Source: an uncultured Clostridia bacterium
Lineage (GTDB): Bacteria; Bacillota; Clostridia; TANB77; CAG-508
Assembly (NCBI GenBank): GCA_947589065.1
Contig: CANPZM010000015.1
Coordinates: 1 to 35,515, forward strand
DNA length: 35,515 nt
Reading direction: 5' to 3'
The position numbers and the translations under genes were made by a program. The notes beneath the pieces were generated by a model. The model did not search any database, was not told the DNA's origin, and saw only the letters and a list, made by a program, of their open reading frames with translations. This document shows, one piece after another, positions 8,050 through 18,440 of the stretch; within the stretch, counting starts at the first letter, position 1; every line of letters begins with the position of its first letter.

Positions 8050-9139
8050 ATGAAAGAATTCAATAAAAAAATCATACTAGAAGATGGTGAAGAATATTAT
8101 GGATATGGTTTTGGAGCCGATAAAGAAAGTATATGCGAAATTGTATTTAACACATCAATGGTAGGATATCAAGAAATAGTATCAGATCCATCATACACTT
8201 ATCAAATGGTTGTAATGACATACCCTTTAATTCGGTAATTATGGAATTACCGATGATGATTATGAAACAAAACAACCTACAATTGGTGGCTTAATTGTAA
8301 GAGAATATAATAATTATCCAAGTAATTTTCGATACACCAAAACATTGTCTGAATATCTTGAAGAAAATAATATTCCTGGCATAACAGGAATAGATACTAG
8401 GAAATTAACACGAAGTATAAGAGATAAAGGAAGCAGAAAAGTAATAATAACAGATATAAATACTGATAAAGAAAAAGCATTAAAAATGTTGAAAGAATAT
8501 AAATTACCAAATGATGCTGTATCAAAAGTAAGTTGCAAAAAAAGATGGTATTCAAGAACATCAAATCCAGAATTTAACATTGTTGCTATAGATTGTGGTA
8601 TGAAGCTAAATATTGTAAGATCATTAAATAAAAAAGGATGTAATGTAACAATTGTTCCATATAATACAACTGCAGAAGAAATAATTGAATTAAAACCAGA
8701 TGGAATATTTATCTCAAATGGACCAGGTAATCCTGAGGATGTAGTAGAAGTTATAGAATTAATAAGACAATTAAGAGGAAAATATCCTATGTTTGGAATA
8801 TGCTTAGGTCATCAAATGATAGGTTTAGCATATGGAGCAAAAACATATAAATTAAAATTTGGTCATAGAGGTGGAAATCATCCTATAAAGAATTTAAAAA
8901 CCGACAAAATAGAAATCACAAGTCAAAATCATAGTTATGCAATAGATGAAGAATCTTTGAAAAAAACAAATCTGGTTGTAACACATAAAAATATTTTAGA
9001 TAACACAGTAGAAGGAATAGAGTGCAAGAAAGATAAAATATTTAGTGTTCAATATCATCCAGAAAGTGCACCAGGTCCACAAGACAGTGAATACTTATTT
9101 GATGAATTTATTTCATTATTAAAGAATAAAGGAGAATAA
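8050..9139 (+). CDS. carA: Carbamoyl-phosphate synthase small subunit, single-base frameshift
   Basis: CarA supplies ammonia from glutamine to CarB for carbamoyl phosphate, the shared precursor of pyrimidines and arginine. The ATG at 8050 ([13 protein letters not shown]) follows AAAGGAAAGG; the TTG at 8017 is too early and lies on the terminator. The frame breaks at 8233: an extra C turns the conserved TYPLIGNYGI into TYPLIR and a stop at 8236-8238. Deleting it gives an uninterrupted protein through the C-terminal glutaminase domain, with nucleophile Cys in FGICLGHQ and the [10 protein letters not shown] His/Glu pair. If the insertion is real, only the N-terminal 63 residues are made from this start. 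It is three bases from carB, so the two form an operon. Confidence 0.9.
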
Positions 9140-9142
9140 AAA

Positions 9143-12100
9143 ATGCCAAAAAGAAAAGATATAAAAACAGTATTAGTAATTGGATCAGGCCCAATTGTTA
9201 TTGGACAAGCAGCAGAGTTTGATTATGCAGGAACACAAGCATGTTTAGCTCTAAAAGAAGAAGGTTATAAAGTAATACTTGTAAACTCAAATCCTGCAAC
9301 AATTATGACAGATACAAGTATAGCAGATAAAGTCTATATGGAACCATTAACTCTTGAATATATTGCTAAAATAATTCGATATGAAAGACCAGATGCAATT
9401 CTTCCAGGAATTGGAGGACAAACAGGATTAAATCTTGCAATGCAATTATATAAAAAAGGTGTATTACATGAATGTCAAGTAGAACTTTTAGGTACAAGTA
9501 GTGAAAGTATAGAAAAAGCAGAAGATAGAGAAAAATTTAAAGAACTATGTAAAGAACTTGGTGAACCTGTATTAGAGTCAATGATTGCAACATCTATAGA
9601 AGAAGGAATTCAGGCTGCAGAAAAAATTGGTTACCCTGTTGTATTAAGGCCAGCATTTACATTAGGTGGGACAGGAGGAGGATTTGCTGATAACGAAGAA
9701 CAATTAAAATTAATAATAAAAAATGCATTAAAACTTTCTCCAGTAAATCAAGTATTAGTAGAAAAAAGTATAAAAGGCTACAAAGAAATTGAATATGAAG
9801 TAATCAGAGATAAAAATGATACAGCAATAACAGTATGTAATATGGAAAATCTTGATCCAGTAGGAATTCATACAGGAGATTCAATAGTCGTTGCACCTAG
9901 TCAAACATTAACAAATAAAGAATATCAATTATTAAGAGATAGTGCATTAAAAATAATTAGAGCATTAAAAATTGAAGGAGGATGTAATGTTCAATTTGCA
10001 TTAGACCCACATTCTTTTAAATATTATTTAATAGAAGTAAACCCAAGAGTATCACGTTCATCAGCATTAGCATCAAAAGCAAGTGGTTATCCAATAGCAA
10101 GAGTTTCAGCGAAAATTGCTGTTGGTATGAGATTAGATGAAATAATGCTAGCAAATACTCCAGCAAGTTTTGAACCTGCATTAGATTACGTTGTAACTAA
10201 AATAGCAAGATTTCCATTTGATAAATTTACATTAGCTTCAAATAAATTAAGCACACAAATGAAAGCAACTGGTGAAGTAATGAGTGTAGGTAGAACATTT
10301 GAAGAAAGTTTATTAAAAGCAATACGTTCACTTGAAACAGGCGTATGCCATATACAAATGGATAAATTTAATGATTTTCAAACAGAAGAACTTATGACAT
10401 ACATAAAAGATGGTACTGATGATAGAATTCATGCTATAAGTGAATTAATTCGAAGAAACATAGATATAGGATTAATTAACAATATAACAAGTATAGATAT
10501 GTTTTTCTTAGAAAAGATTAGACATATAGTAAAATTAGAAGAACGTCTCAAAGAAAATATTGGAAATATACAAGTTCTTAAAGAAATTAAAAAAATTGGA
10601 TTTAGTGATAAATATATAGGAAAACTTTGGAATAAAACAGAAGAAGAAATATACGAATTAAGAAAAAAGGAAAATATTTTTCCTGTATATAAAATGATTG
10701 ATACATGCAGTAGTGAATTTGAAAGTTATGTTCCTTATTTTTATTCAACATATGAAGAAGAAAATGAATCAATTATAAGCAAGAAAAAGAAAATTATTGT
10801 ATTAGGTGCAGGACCAATTAGAATAGGACAAGGTGTTGAATTTGACTATTCAACAGTACATGCCATTAAAACAATAAAAAATGCTGGATATGAAGCTATA
10901 ATAATAAATAATAATCCTGAAACAGTTTCTACTGATTATACAACAAGTGATAAATTATATTTCGAGCCATTAACAGTTGAAGATGTTATGAATATCATTA
11001 GATTAGAAAAACCAATAGGAATTATTGCAGCATTAGGAGGGCAAACAGCAATAAATCTTGCTGGTCCACTATCAAAACTAGGAGTAAAAATAATTGGCAC
11101 AGACGTAAATGCAATAGAAAAAGCTGAAAATAGAGATTCATTTGAAAGAGTAATGAAAAAATTAAAACTTTTACAACCTCAGGGAGAAGCAGTAACAAAT
11201 ATTGAAGATGGTATAAAAGTAGCAAAAGAAATAGGATATCCCGTACTAGTACGACCTAGCTATGTGTTAGGCGGTAGAGCAATGCAAATAGTTTCTAATC
11301 AAAAAGGATTAGAAAAATATTTAAAAACTGCTGTTGAAATAAATACAAAACAACCAGTTTTAGTTGATAAATATATTATTGGAAGAGAACTAGAAGTTGA
11401 TGCAGTATGTGATGGAACTGATGTATTTGTTCCAGGAATCATGGAACATGTTGAAAAAACAGGAATACATTCAGGAGATAGTATAAGCATATATCCAACA
11501 TTTAGTATTAGTGATAAAGCAAAAAAAGAAATATTAGATTATACAGTAAAACTTGGCTTAGGAATAGGAATTATTGGATTATACAATATTCAATTTATAG
11601 TTGACAAAGACGAAAAAGTTTATGTAATTGAAGTAAATCCTCGTTCATCAAGAACTGTACCATTTATTTCTAAATCAACAGGCTACTCTTTAGCAGATAT
11701 TGGAACACTAGCAATGCTTGGAAAATCTTTAAAAGAACAAGGAATTACTCAAGTATATCCAAAAGAAAAAGAAAAATGGTACGTAAAAGCTCCTGCATTT
11801 TCTTTCTCAAAATTAGACGGATTAGATATATGTCTATCACCAGAAATGAAATCAACAGGTGAAGCTATAGGCTATGATAAAAAATTAACAAGAGCACTTT
11901 ATAAAGCATTACAATCATCAGGAATGAAATTAGCCAATTATGGTACAATTTTTGTTACACTTGCAGATAAAGACAAAGAAGAAGCATTACCACTTATAAA
12001 AAGATTTTACAATTTAGGTTTCAATATCGAAGCAACAGAAGGAACAGCAAACTTCCTAAAATCACATAATATTCGTACAAGAATAAAGAAAAAAATTAGT

Positions 12101-12322
12101 GAGGGAAGTGAAGAAATATTAGAAACTATGAGAAAAGGATATGTAAATTATGTAATTAATACAAGTAAAATAGGCTCATTAGGTCAAGAAACAGATGGCT
12201 CAATAATTAGACGATGTGCAGTAGATAATAATATACCAGTATTTACAGCATTAGATACAGTAAGAGCAGTTTTAGATGTACTCGAAGAAATTACCTTAGG
12301 AATTTCAACAATTGATGAATAA
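9143..12322 (+). CDS. carB: Carbamoyl-phosphate synthase large subunit
   Basis: A 1059-residue full-length CarB, which makes carbamoyl phosphate from bicarbonate, ammonia and two ATP. The two homologous ATP-grasp halves are clear: [17 protein letters not shown] at about 14-30 and [16 protein letters not shown] near 555. The ATP-binding loops [14 protein letters not shown] and [12 protein letters not shown] and the metal-site motifs [17 protein letters not shown] and [17 protein letters not shown] are intact. An allosteric MGS-like domain forms the last 120 residues or so ([10 protein letters not shown]). The start ATG is three bases after the carA stop, with GGAG inside the end of carA. No other pyrimidine or arginine gene is adjacent, so the end product served cannot be read from context. 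Confidence 0.98.
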   Translation: MPKRKDIKTVLVIGSGPIVIGQAAEFDYAGTQACLALKEEGYKVILVNSNPATIMTDTSIADKVYMEPLTLEYIAKIIRYERPDAILPGIGGQTGLNLAMQLYKKGVLHECQVELLGTSSESIEKAEDREKFKELCKELGEPVLESMIATSIEEGIQAAEKIGYPVVLRPAFTLGGTGGGFADNEEQLKLIIKNALKLSPVNQVLVEKSIKGYKEIEYEVIRDKNDTAITVCNMENLDPVGIHTGDSIVVAPSQTLTNKEYQLLRDSALKIIRALKIEGGCNVQFALDPHSFKYYLIEVNPRVSRSSALASKASGYPIARVSAKIAVGMRLDEIMLANTPASFEPALDYVVTKIARFPFDKFTLASNKLSTQMKATGEVMSVGRTFEESLLKAIRSLETGVCHIQMDKFNDFQTEELMTYIKDGTDDRIHAISELIRRNIDIGLINNITSIDMFFLEKIRHIVKLEERLKENIGNIQVLKEIKKIGFSDKYIGKLWNKTEEEIYELRKKENIFPVYKMIDTCSSEFESYVPYFYSTYEEENESIISKKKKIIVLGAGPIRIGQGVEFDYSTVHAIKTIKNAGYEAIIINNNPETVSTDYTTSDKLYFEPLTVEDVMNIIRLEKPIGIIAALGGQTAINLAGPLSKLGVKIIGTDVNAIEKAENRDSFERVMKKLKLLQPQGEAVTNIEDGIKVAKEIGYPVLVRPSYVLGGRAMQIVSNQKGLEKYLKTAVEINTKQPVLVDKYIIGRELEVDAVCDGTDVFVPGIMEHVEKTGIHSGDSISIYPTFSISDKAKKEILDYTVKLGLGIGIIGLYNIQFIVDKDEKVYVIEVNPRSSRTVPFISKSTGYSLADIGTLAMLGKSLKEQGITQVYPKEKEKWYVKAPAFSFSKLDGLDICLSPEMKSTGEAIGYDKKLTRALYKALQSSGMKLANYGTIFVTLADKDKEEALPLIKRFYNLGFNIEATEGTANFLKSHNIRTRIKKKISEGSEEILETMRKGYVNYVINTSKIGSLGQETDGSIIRRCAVDNNIPVFTALDTVRAVLDVLEEITLGISTIDE

Positions 12323-12424
12323 TATTTTATTAACTTTAATTTATTTTTTCATATTATTTTTCAATTTTGCTTTTCTTTTAAAATTTTTAACATTATAATA
12401 TTTAAAAAAAGGATAGGAAAACAA

Positions 12425-14464
12425 ATGAAAGAAATAAAAGTTTTAATTATATTTTCAGTATGTTGTATTCTAGCTATATTTTTCTTTACTCATATATATA
12501 CATCATCAGAGCCAAATACATCTACAGCAGATGGTTTTACAATATCAAAATATAAAGTCTTATTAAATGTAGAAAAAAATAATAAAGTTAATGTTATAGA
12601 AGAAATAACAACCGATTGGTATGAAACAGGACATCATGGAATTTATAAATTCACACCAGAATGGCTAGAATATACAGATAAAAATGGAAAAACACATAAA
12701 AGAAAATCAATAATTTCAGAATATAAAGCAATAGGAGATAAATATTTTGTAAGTAAGGTTAATAATAAATATAGACTTCAAATTGGTAGTTCAAGCAAAG
12801 AAGTAGATTTAGGTGAAAAAACATATACTGTAGCATATCAATATGATATGGGAAAAGACCCATATAAAAAATTTGATGAATTCATATTTCATGCATTTGG
12901 CGATTATTGGGGAACACCTATAAATAATGCCTCAATTGAGCTTAACATGCCTAAAAACATTGAAAAATATCCAATTAACTTCTTCACTGATAAATATAGA
13001 AAAAACAATGTCAACGATTTTGTAAATTATTATACTTATGACAATAAATTAATTGCAAATTTTGATGGTGAAAAATATAAGAATGAAAAAAATCAATCAT
13101 TAAATTCATCATTAACAGTTGATGTTGAACTACCAGAAGGTTATTTTGAAGGTGGAAGTTGGAACTATGGATATAAATCTTTAAGCCTATGCATAATAAT
13201 CGTTCTAATTACAGTATGGCAATTTCTAAGATGGTTAAAATATGGTAAAGATTTGCCAAAATATGTTGATGACATAGAATATTATCCGCCTAATAATCTT
13301 GATTCAGCTGAAATAGGTTATATTTATGGAAAGCAAAAGTCAAAAAAATTAACAATCTCAATAATTATAGATTTGGCAAGTAAAGGATTTATTAAAATTG
13401 ATGAATTAGATAAAAAACAAATCCAAATCACAAATATGCATTCAAAACCAAAAAAACCTATTAAGAACAAACCAACTCAAACCAGACAAATAACCATAAA
13501 AAAATTAAAAGAATCTGATGACTTCTTAAATTCAAAAGAATCTATGTTAATGAAATATCTATTCAGGCATGAAAATATAATCCAATTAGATACAAATATT
13601 GATACCTTTTTAGAAGTAAAAGATAAATTAGTACAAAATAAATACATTGAAATACTTAATGATAACTTAAAAGAAGTATTAATGGATTCAGAAAATATAG
13701 AAAATAAATATAAAGAAGAACTTAAAGAATATGACAAAAAAATGATAGAATATAATAACAGTAAATTAAATGGAACTGCTTTAAGTAAAATCGATGAAAT
13801 GGTATATCAAAAATTATTTGTATATAGTGATGTAATTATTTTAAGCGAGCACGAAACATTTTACGAAGTATTTAAAGATGTTGATACATATTTAAAAGAT
13901 AATTATGAAAATTTAGTTAATGATGAAAAATCTAGCAAAAAGGCTAAACAATCAATTTATATAACTTTATCAACAATAGTTATTTTCTTATTTTCATTCT
14001 TCATTTTTCAAGACCTCGACCCTGAAATAAATACATTATATATATTATCTTTTATATGTATATTTATAAATATATTCTTAACATTTATAATGAAAAGACG
14101 TACTGACTATGGAGAAAAGCTTATTTCCAAAATAAAAAGCTTTAGAAATTTTCTAATTACAGCTGAAAAACCACAATTAGAAGAATTAGTTTCAGAAAAC
14201 CCAAAATATTATTACAACATATTACCTTATACATATGTATTAAATATTTCAAAAAAATGGATCAAAAAATTTGAAAATATACCAATGCCTATCGAAAATA
14301 ATATCAGCACATATAGTGTAGATTTATTTAACGACTTTAATAGTAACATACATATTCCATCGAATAATGGCTCATCATCAGGAGGAGGTTGTTCTTCTTG
14401 TGGAGGTGGCTGTTCATCATGCGGTGGAGGATGTTCATCTTGCGGAGGTGGAGGCTCATGGTAA
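12425..14464 (+). CDS. DUF2207 family membrane protein with (GGGCSSC)3-GGGGSW tail
   Basis: A 679-residue full-length paralogue of the gene at the left edge. An N-terminal helix (about 5-24) is followed by the DUF2207 ectodomain (GIYKF; FDEFIFHAFGDYWGTPI), a helix near 255-275, the EYYPPNNLDSAEIGYIYG motif, a long charged cytoplasmic region, a helix pair near 514-560, and the shared block RTDYGEKL...YNILPYTYVLNISKKW. The tail, residues 653-673, is three exact heptads GGGCSSC, then GGGGSW. Gly-rich tails ending in SW are usual for this family; regularly spaced Cys pairs are not, and the paralogue has none. The stop overlaps the start of a SPASM radical SAM gene. I infer, without direct proof, that the tail may be modified by that enzyme. 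Metal binding or disulfide formation are alternatives. Confidence 0.88.
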   Translation: MKEIKVLIIFSVCCILAIFFFTHIYTSSEPNTSTADGFTISKYKVLLNVEKNNKVNVIEEITTDWYETGHHGIYKFTPEWLEYTDKNGKTHKRKSIISEYKAIGDKYFVSKVNNKYRLQIGSSSKEVDLGEKTYTVAYQYDMGKDPYKKFDEFIFHAFGDYWGTPINNASIELNMPKNIEKYPINFFTDKYRKNNVNDFVNYYTYDNKLIANFDGEKYKNEKNQSLNSSLTVDVELPEGYFEGGSWNYGYKSLSLCIIIVLITVWQFLRWLKYGKDLPKYVDDIEYYPPNNLDSAEIGYIYGKQKSKKLTISIIIDLASKGFIKIDELDKKQIQITNMHSKPKKPIKNKPTQTRQITIKKLKESDDFLNSKESMLMKYLFRHENIIQLDTNIDTFLEVKDKLVQNKYIEILNDNLKEVLMDSENIENKYKEELKEYDKKMIEYNNSKLNGTALSKIDEMVYQKLFVYSDVIILSEHETFYEVFKDVDTYLKDNYENLVNDEKSSKKAKQSIYITLSTIVIFLFSFFIFQDLDPEINTLYILSFICIFINIFLTFIMKRRTDYGEKLISKIKSFRNFLITAEKPQLEELVSENPKYYYNILPYTYVLNISKKWIKKFENIPMPIENNISTYSVDLFNDFNSNIHIPSNNGSSSGGGCSSCGGGCSSCGGGCSSCGGGGSW

Positions 14465-15453
14465 ACAGATTTATATTACAATGGCATTTAAGTGAAGCAT
14501 GTAATTTAAAATGTTTACATTGTTATCAAACAAATCATACTCCAGTTCAATTAGAATATGAAAAATTAGTAAAAATATTTAATCAATATTTAGAGCTATT
14601 AGAAAAATTAGAACTACCTGGCCATATAAATATTACTGGTGGTGAACCATTATGTAATCCATACTTTTTTAAAATTCTTGAACTAATAAATAACCATTCC
14701 GATAATATTACTTTTTCAATATTAACAAATGGAACACTAATTACTGAAGAAATTGCAAAAAAAATAAAGCAATTTAATCCTTATTATGTTCAAGTAAGCT
14801 TAGAAGGTGGGGAAAAAATAAATAACTACATTAGAGGAGAAGGAACATATAATCAAATAGCTAAAGGAATTAAAAATTTAAAAAAATATAACATATTTAC
14901 TTCAATATCCTTTACAGCAACAAATCAAAATTATAAAGAATTTCCTCAAGTAGTAAAATATGCAAAAAAATATAAAGTAAATAGTGTTTGGTCAGATAGA
15001 TATATTCCTTTGGGAGAATCAAATGATAAAGATTTAGCATTAAACAAAGAACAAACACAAGAATATCTAAAAATCATGAATAATGAAAGAAATTCATTAT
15101 TAAATGCAAAAAAACCTAAAATAAGAATTTTAATGAACAGAGCATTACAATTTCAAATGACAAATGAATATGCATATGGATGTACAGCAGGAGAAAGTTT
15201 ATTAACAGTAATGGAAAATGCAGACTTAGTCCCATGTAGAAGAATGCCTATAGTAATAGGTAACTTATTAAAAGACAATATGTATGAGCTTTATATGAAT
15301 AATAATATACTAAAAGATTTAAGAACAAAAAAAATTCCTGATGAATGTATTGAATGTGAACATTCTAAAATGTGTCATGGTGGATTAAAATGCCTAACAT
15401 ATGCTATTTATAAAGATTTAAACCATAAAGATATTGGTTGTAGCGAACAATAA
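14458..15453 (+). CDS. Radical SAM/SPASM domain enzyme, probable peptide or protein maturase
   Basis: A 331-residue radical SAM enzyme. The cluster motif CNLKCLHC (Cys 15, 19, 22) is followed by GGEPL (61-65) and ILTNGT (88-93). The C-terminal region carries seven Cys in a SPASM-like order: 242, 260, 297, 300, 306, 312 and 328, including Cx2Cx5Cx5C. SPASM domains bind extra Fe-S clusters and are typical of enzymes that modify ribosomal peptides or proteins. The start is the ATG at 14458, overlapping the upstream stop by seven bases. The Gly codons of the upstream tail (GGAGGTGGAGG, 14444-14454) double as its ribosome site, giving tight coupling. An in-frame start near 14389 would lie inside the tail repeats and encode Trp/Arg-rich nonsense. 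The neighbouring CSSC tail is the natural candidate substrate (inference). Confidence 0.88.
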   Translation: MVNRFILQWHLSEACNLKCLHCYQTNHTPVQLEYEKLVKIFNQYLELLEKLELPGHINITGGEPLCNPYFFKILELINNHSDNITFSILTNGTLITEEIAKKIKQFNPYYVQVSLEGGEKINNYIRGEGTYNQIAKGIKNLKKYNIFTSISFTATNQNYKEFPQVVKYAKKYKVNSVWSDRYIPLGESNDKDLALNKEQTQEYLKIMNNERNSLLNAKKPKIRILMNRALQFQMTNEYAYGCTAGESLLTVMENADLVPCRRMPIVIGNLLKDNMYELYMNNNILKDLRTKKIPDECIECEHSKMCHGGLKCLTYAIYKDLNHKDIGCSEQ

Positions 15454-15494
15454 AATAATCATATCATTAAAACATAATAAAGGAGTTATCAAAA

Positions 15495-16217
15495 ATGATT
15501 TTAACTGCTAACTCATTGAAAGATATTGAAAAAATAATTCCAAGCAATGTTACTATTATGGATTTAAAAAATAAAATTAGGCTAAATAAAAAAGATAAAA
15601 ATATTATTATATTAGCTGAATATGATTTATTAAATGCTGATGCAAAAAAAATTATAAAGCAAATATTAAAAATACAAAAACAATGTCAAAAGAAAAAAAT
15701 ACACATTGGATGTAAAATTAATAATGAAGATGTATACGCAATAATATTAAATAAATCAAATCATAAATTAAATATTAAAATATATGAAAGTTTAGAAATT
15801 ATACTATCAATATCAAATATATCATCAAAACAAGAAAGAATTGAATTTATTTATGATAAAGCTTGTGAATACTTAGACACAGAAAAACAAAAATTAAATT
15901 ATTGTGATTTTAAAAACGACTATTGTATAGGGAAAAGAAATCCTAACAATGGTAATCCCGTAAAAATGGGATGTTGCTATCATGTTAGTGTTATTCCTTT
16001 TAAAAAAAATACACTCTGTAAATATTTACACAATAAAGATTGTACTACAAAATGCTTCGCATGCAAATTATTTACTTGTGATGCTGTTAAAGTAAAATAT
16101 AAAATAAAAGATATAATATACGTAGATTGTTTTTTTAATATCATACAAAAAATAATTCTTAAAGCAACTGTTCTTACTTCAAAAGAAGCAATTATAAAAA
16201 TGCTAATGATATTTTAA
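15495..16217 (+). CDS. Cys-rich protein of unknown function following the radical SAM gene
   Basis: A 240-residue protein I cannot assign. The N-terminal half is Lys/Ile-rich and may form an alpha/beta domain. Thirteen Cys are present, nine of them between residues 137 and 195 (137, 144, 160, 161, 175, 183, 187, 190, 195), including KMGCCYH and KCFACKLFTC. The spacing looks like a metal- or Fe-S-binding module, not disulfides of a secreted protein, as there is no signal peptide. A good AAAGGAG site precedes the ATG, 41 bases after the radical SAM stop, so it is very likely in the same operon. It could be a partner or electron carrier of the enzyme, or a second substrate. prfB starts 19 bases after its stop. 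Confidence 0.7.
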   Translation: MILTANSLKDIEKIIPSNVTIMDLKNKIRLNKKDKNIIILAEYDLLNADAKKIIKQILKIQKQCQKKKIHIGCKINNEDVYAIILNKSNHKLNIKIYESLEIILSISNISSKQERIEFIYDKACEYLDTEKQKLNYCDFKNDYCIGKRNPNNGNPVKMGCCYHVSVIPFKKNTLCKYLHNKDCTTKCFACKLFTCDAVKVKYKIKDIIYVDCFFNIIQKIILKATVLTSKEAIIKMLMIF

Positions 16218-16236
16218 AAGAAGGGATGTGAAATAA

Positions 16237-17347
16237 ATGATTGATTTACTCGAAAATCAAAAAGAAATAAGTTCATTAAATTCTAAATTAAAAAGTATAG
16301 GTGATTCTCTTTGACATCTCTAATAAAAAAATAAAATTAGAAGAATTAGAGAATAAAACCTTAGAAAATGATTTTTGGAATAATAGTACAGAATCTAGCA
16401 AAATTCTTTCAAAGATTAAGTCTCTAAAACTTCAAGTAAACAATTATGATAACATAAGTAAAGAAATAAATAACATTATAGAAATGAATAAAATGATTTT
16501 AGAAGATTATGATGAGGATTTAGCAAAAGAATTACTAATTGCAACACAAAATATTTCTATCAGAATAGAAAAATTAGAATTAGAAACATTCCTTTCTGGA
16601 AAATATGATCAAAATAATGCAATACTTACAATACATCCTGGAGCAGGGGGAACAGAATCACAAGATTGGGCAGAAATGTTATATAGGATGTATACAAGAT
16701 GGGCAAACAAAAATAATTATCAAATAAATCAAGTAGATTATCTTGAAGGCGATGAAGCAGGATTAAAAAGTGTTACATTCGAAGTAATTGGAGAAAATGC
16801 ATATGGTTATCTAAAAGGAGAAATGGGTGTACATAGGTTAGTTCGTATATCACCATTTGATAGTAATAGTAGAAGACATACATCATTTGCATCAGTTGAA
16901 GTTTTACCAGAAATAACTGACGATATAGAATTAGATATCAATCCAGATGATTTAAGAATTGATACATATAGAGCATCAGGTGCTGGTGGACAACATATCA
17001 ATAAAACTTCATCAGCTGTAAGAATTACACATATTCCAACAAATATCGTAGCACAATGTCAATCAGAACGTTCACAAATTCAAAATAAAGAAACCGCAAT
17101 GAAAATGCTAAAATCAAAACTATTAGACTTAAAGGAAAAAGAACAAAAAGACACTATAGATGATTTAAAAGGCATACAAAGAGAAATTGCCTGGGGAAGT
17201 CAAATACGTTCATATGTATTTTGTCCATATACACTTGTAAAAGATCATAGAACAAATTATGAAGTTGGCAATGTACAAAGTGTAATGGATGGAAATATAG
17301 ATGACTTCATTGATAGTTATTTAAAATCAAATATAAAAAATAAATAA
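16237..17347 (+). CDS. prfB: Peptide chain release factor 2, with programmed +1 frameshift
   Basis: RF2 releases the chain at UGA and UAA. Translation starts at the ATG at 16237 (MIDLLENQKEIS). Codon 25 is CTT (16309-16311) and codon 26 is TGA (16312-16314). Slipping one base forward reads GAC at 16313-16315 and continues in the frame ending at 17347, giving 369 residues. An internal ribosome-site-like AGGTGA lies just upstream (16299-16304), as in other bacteria. This is the classical autoregulation: low RF2 favours frameshifting. The catalytic GGQ is in GAGGQHINKTSSAVRITH. It confirms that UGA is a normal stop here and that this frameshift is biology, unlike the other three. Confidence 0.97.
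16299..16315 (+). promoter_or_regulatory. prfB: prfB recoding site
   Basis: Shine-Dalgarno-like AGGTGA, four bases, then CTT TGA C: the standard RF2 autoregulatory slip site with the stop at codon 26. Confidence 0.93.
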
Positions 17348-17386
17348 GAATAAAAGTAGAACTTTTCTATTATAGAAAATACTAAA

Positions 17387-17417
17387 GGATGTTATTTCAT
17401 CATTTGAAATAACATCC
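17387..17417. terminator. Hairpin between convergent prfB and the YhcC-type gene
   Basis: Perfect 13-bp stem: GGATGTTATTTCA (17387-17399) with TGAAATAACATCC (17405-17417), five-base loop. The right arm is the last coding bases of the minus-strand gene, and the loop contains its stop codon. The T-run is poor on both strands, so it is a strong hairpin but an imperfect intrinsic terminator. Confidence 0.6.
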
Positions 17418-18314
17418 TTGATATAAATTATTTTCTCTTAAAATTCTATCTAAACCATTTAATATCAATTTTTTATGCAAATTCCATTCAGGAGTCACTA
17501 ATAAGTCTTTAGGTGCATCACCAGTAATCCTATGAATAATAATATTTGGATTTATATGTGTAATAACATAAGTTAATTGTTCTAAGTAATCTTCCAAAGA
17601 AATAGGAATATAAAAACCATTTATATATAATTCATATAACTTTGTTCCTTTTATAACATAAGTAGAATGAATTTTTATTCCTTGAATATCATGCATATTT
17701 ATAAAAGAAATTGTTTCTTTTGTATCATCAAAATCTTCATTTGGAAGTCCAATCATAATATGACAAATAACATCTATTCCGTAACTTCTAAGAATTTTTA
17801 CAGCCTTTGTAAATTCTGAAGAATAATAACCTCTATTAACAAACTCTGCAGTTGTATTATTTGACGTTTGTAGACCAAGTTCGACACACACATAATGTTC
17901 TTTTGAATATGAAGAAATTAGTCTTGCTATATCATCATTTATACAATCAGGACGTGTAGCAATTTGAATTCCAACAATTCTATTATCAATAAAAGCAGAA
18001 TCATATCTATTTTTTAAAGTATTTAAATCAGCATATGTATTTGTAAAGTTTTGAAAATATACAATAAATTTGTTAGCTCTTTCAGCTCTATAACTATTTA
18101 AAAATTCTAATATTTGTTTTTTTATAGTTTTATATGTCTTCAAATGCTCTCCAGAACCTTTTTCACCACAAAAAATACATCCGCCAGTCCCACAAGTTCC
18201 ATCTCTATTAGGACATGAAAATCCAGCATCAACACAAATTTTTAATGTACGTTCACCAAATTTATTTTTTAAATATTCATTTAAATGATTATATCTTAAA
18301 TATCTTTCTTCCAT
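17400..18314 (-). CDS. YhcC-type radical SAM protein (TIGR01212 family)
   Basis: A 304-residue radical SAM protein of the YhcC/TIGR01212 family, related to the Elp3-type core; its reaction is not firmly established. The chosen start gives MEERYLRYNHLNEYLKNKFG, the usual N-terminus of the family; a longer frame to 18389 adds a non-conserved hydrophobic stretch. The Cys motif is FSCPNRDGTCGTGGCIFCG (Cys 34, 41, 46, 49). Other family blocks: FQNFTNTYAD, IATRPDCI, VELGLQT and CHIMIGLPNEDFDDT. No clear ribosome site precedes this ATG. It is convergent with prfB and shares the hairpin at 17387-17417. Downstream of it there is no partner gene, so it is monocistronic. Confidence 0.9.
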   Translation of the reverse strand: MEERYLRYNHLNEYLKNKFGERTLKICVDAGFSCPNRDGTCGTGGCIFCGEKGSGEHLKTYKTIKKQILEFLNSYRAERANKFIVYFQNFTNTYADLNTLKNRYDSAFIDNRIVGIQIATRPDCINDDIARLISSYSKEHYVCVELGLQTSNNTTAEFVNRGYYSSEFTKAVKILRSYGIDVICHIMIGLPNEDFDDTKETISFINMHDIQGIKIHSTYVIKGTKLYELYINGFYIPISLEDYLEQLTYVITHINPNIIIHRITGDAPKDLLVTPEWNLHKKLILNGLDRILRENNLYQGCYFK

Positions 18315-18378
18315 AAATATAATATAGCAGTAAAGTGTTGAATCTACAACTATTATTATAAAATTAACATCTATAAAA

Positions 18379-18407
18379 TTGACTAACAATGTAAAATCTG
18401 ATATAAT
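18379..18407 (+). promoter_or_regulatory. Promoter for the small Cys protein
   Basis: TTGACT (18379-18384), 17-base spacer, perfect TATAAT (18402-18407), 33 bases before the ATG at 18441. Confidence 0.75.
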
Positions 18408-18440
18408 TACTTTGTAATAAATTTAATGGAGGTGTTATTT

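Noticed and set aside
14389-14457. Longer start for the radical SAM gene
   Set aside because: It would translate the GGGCSSC repeat DNA in another frame into Trp/Arg/Phe-rich sequence. The ATG at 14458 has a strong ribosome site and gives the normal family N-terminus.
16312-16314. In-frame TGA early in prfB as a pseudogene or selenocysteine signal
   Set aside because: It is codon 26, inside CTTTGAC after an AGGTGA element: the conserved RF2 programmed frameshift.
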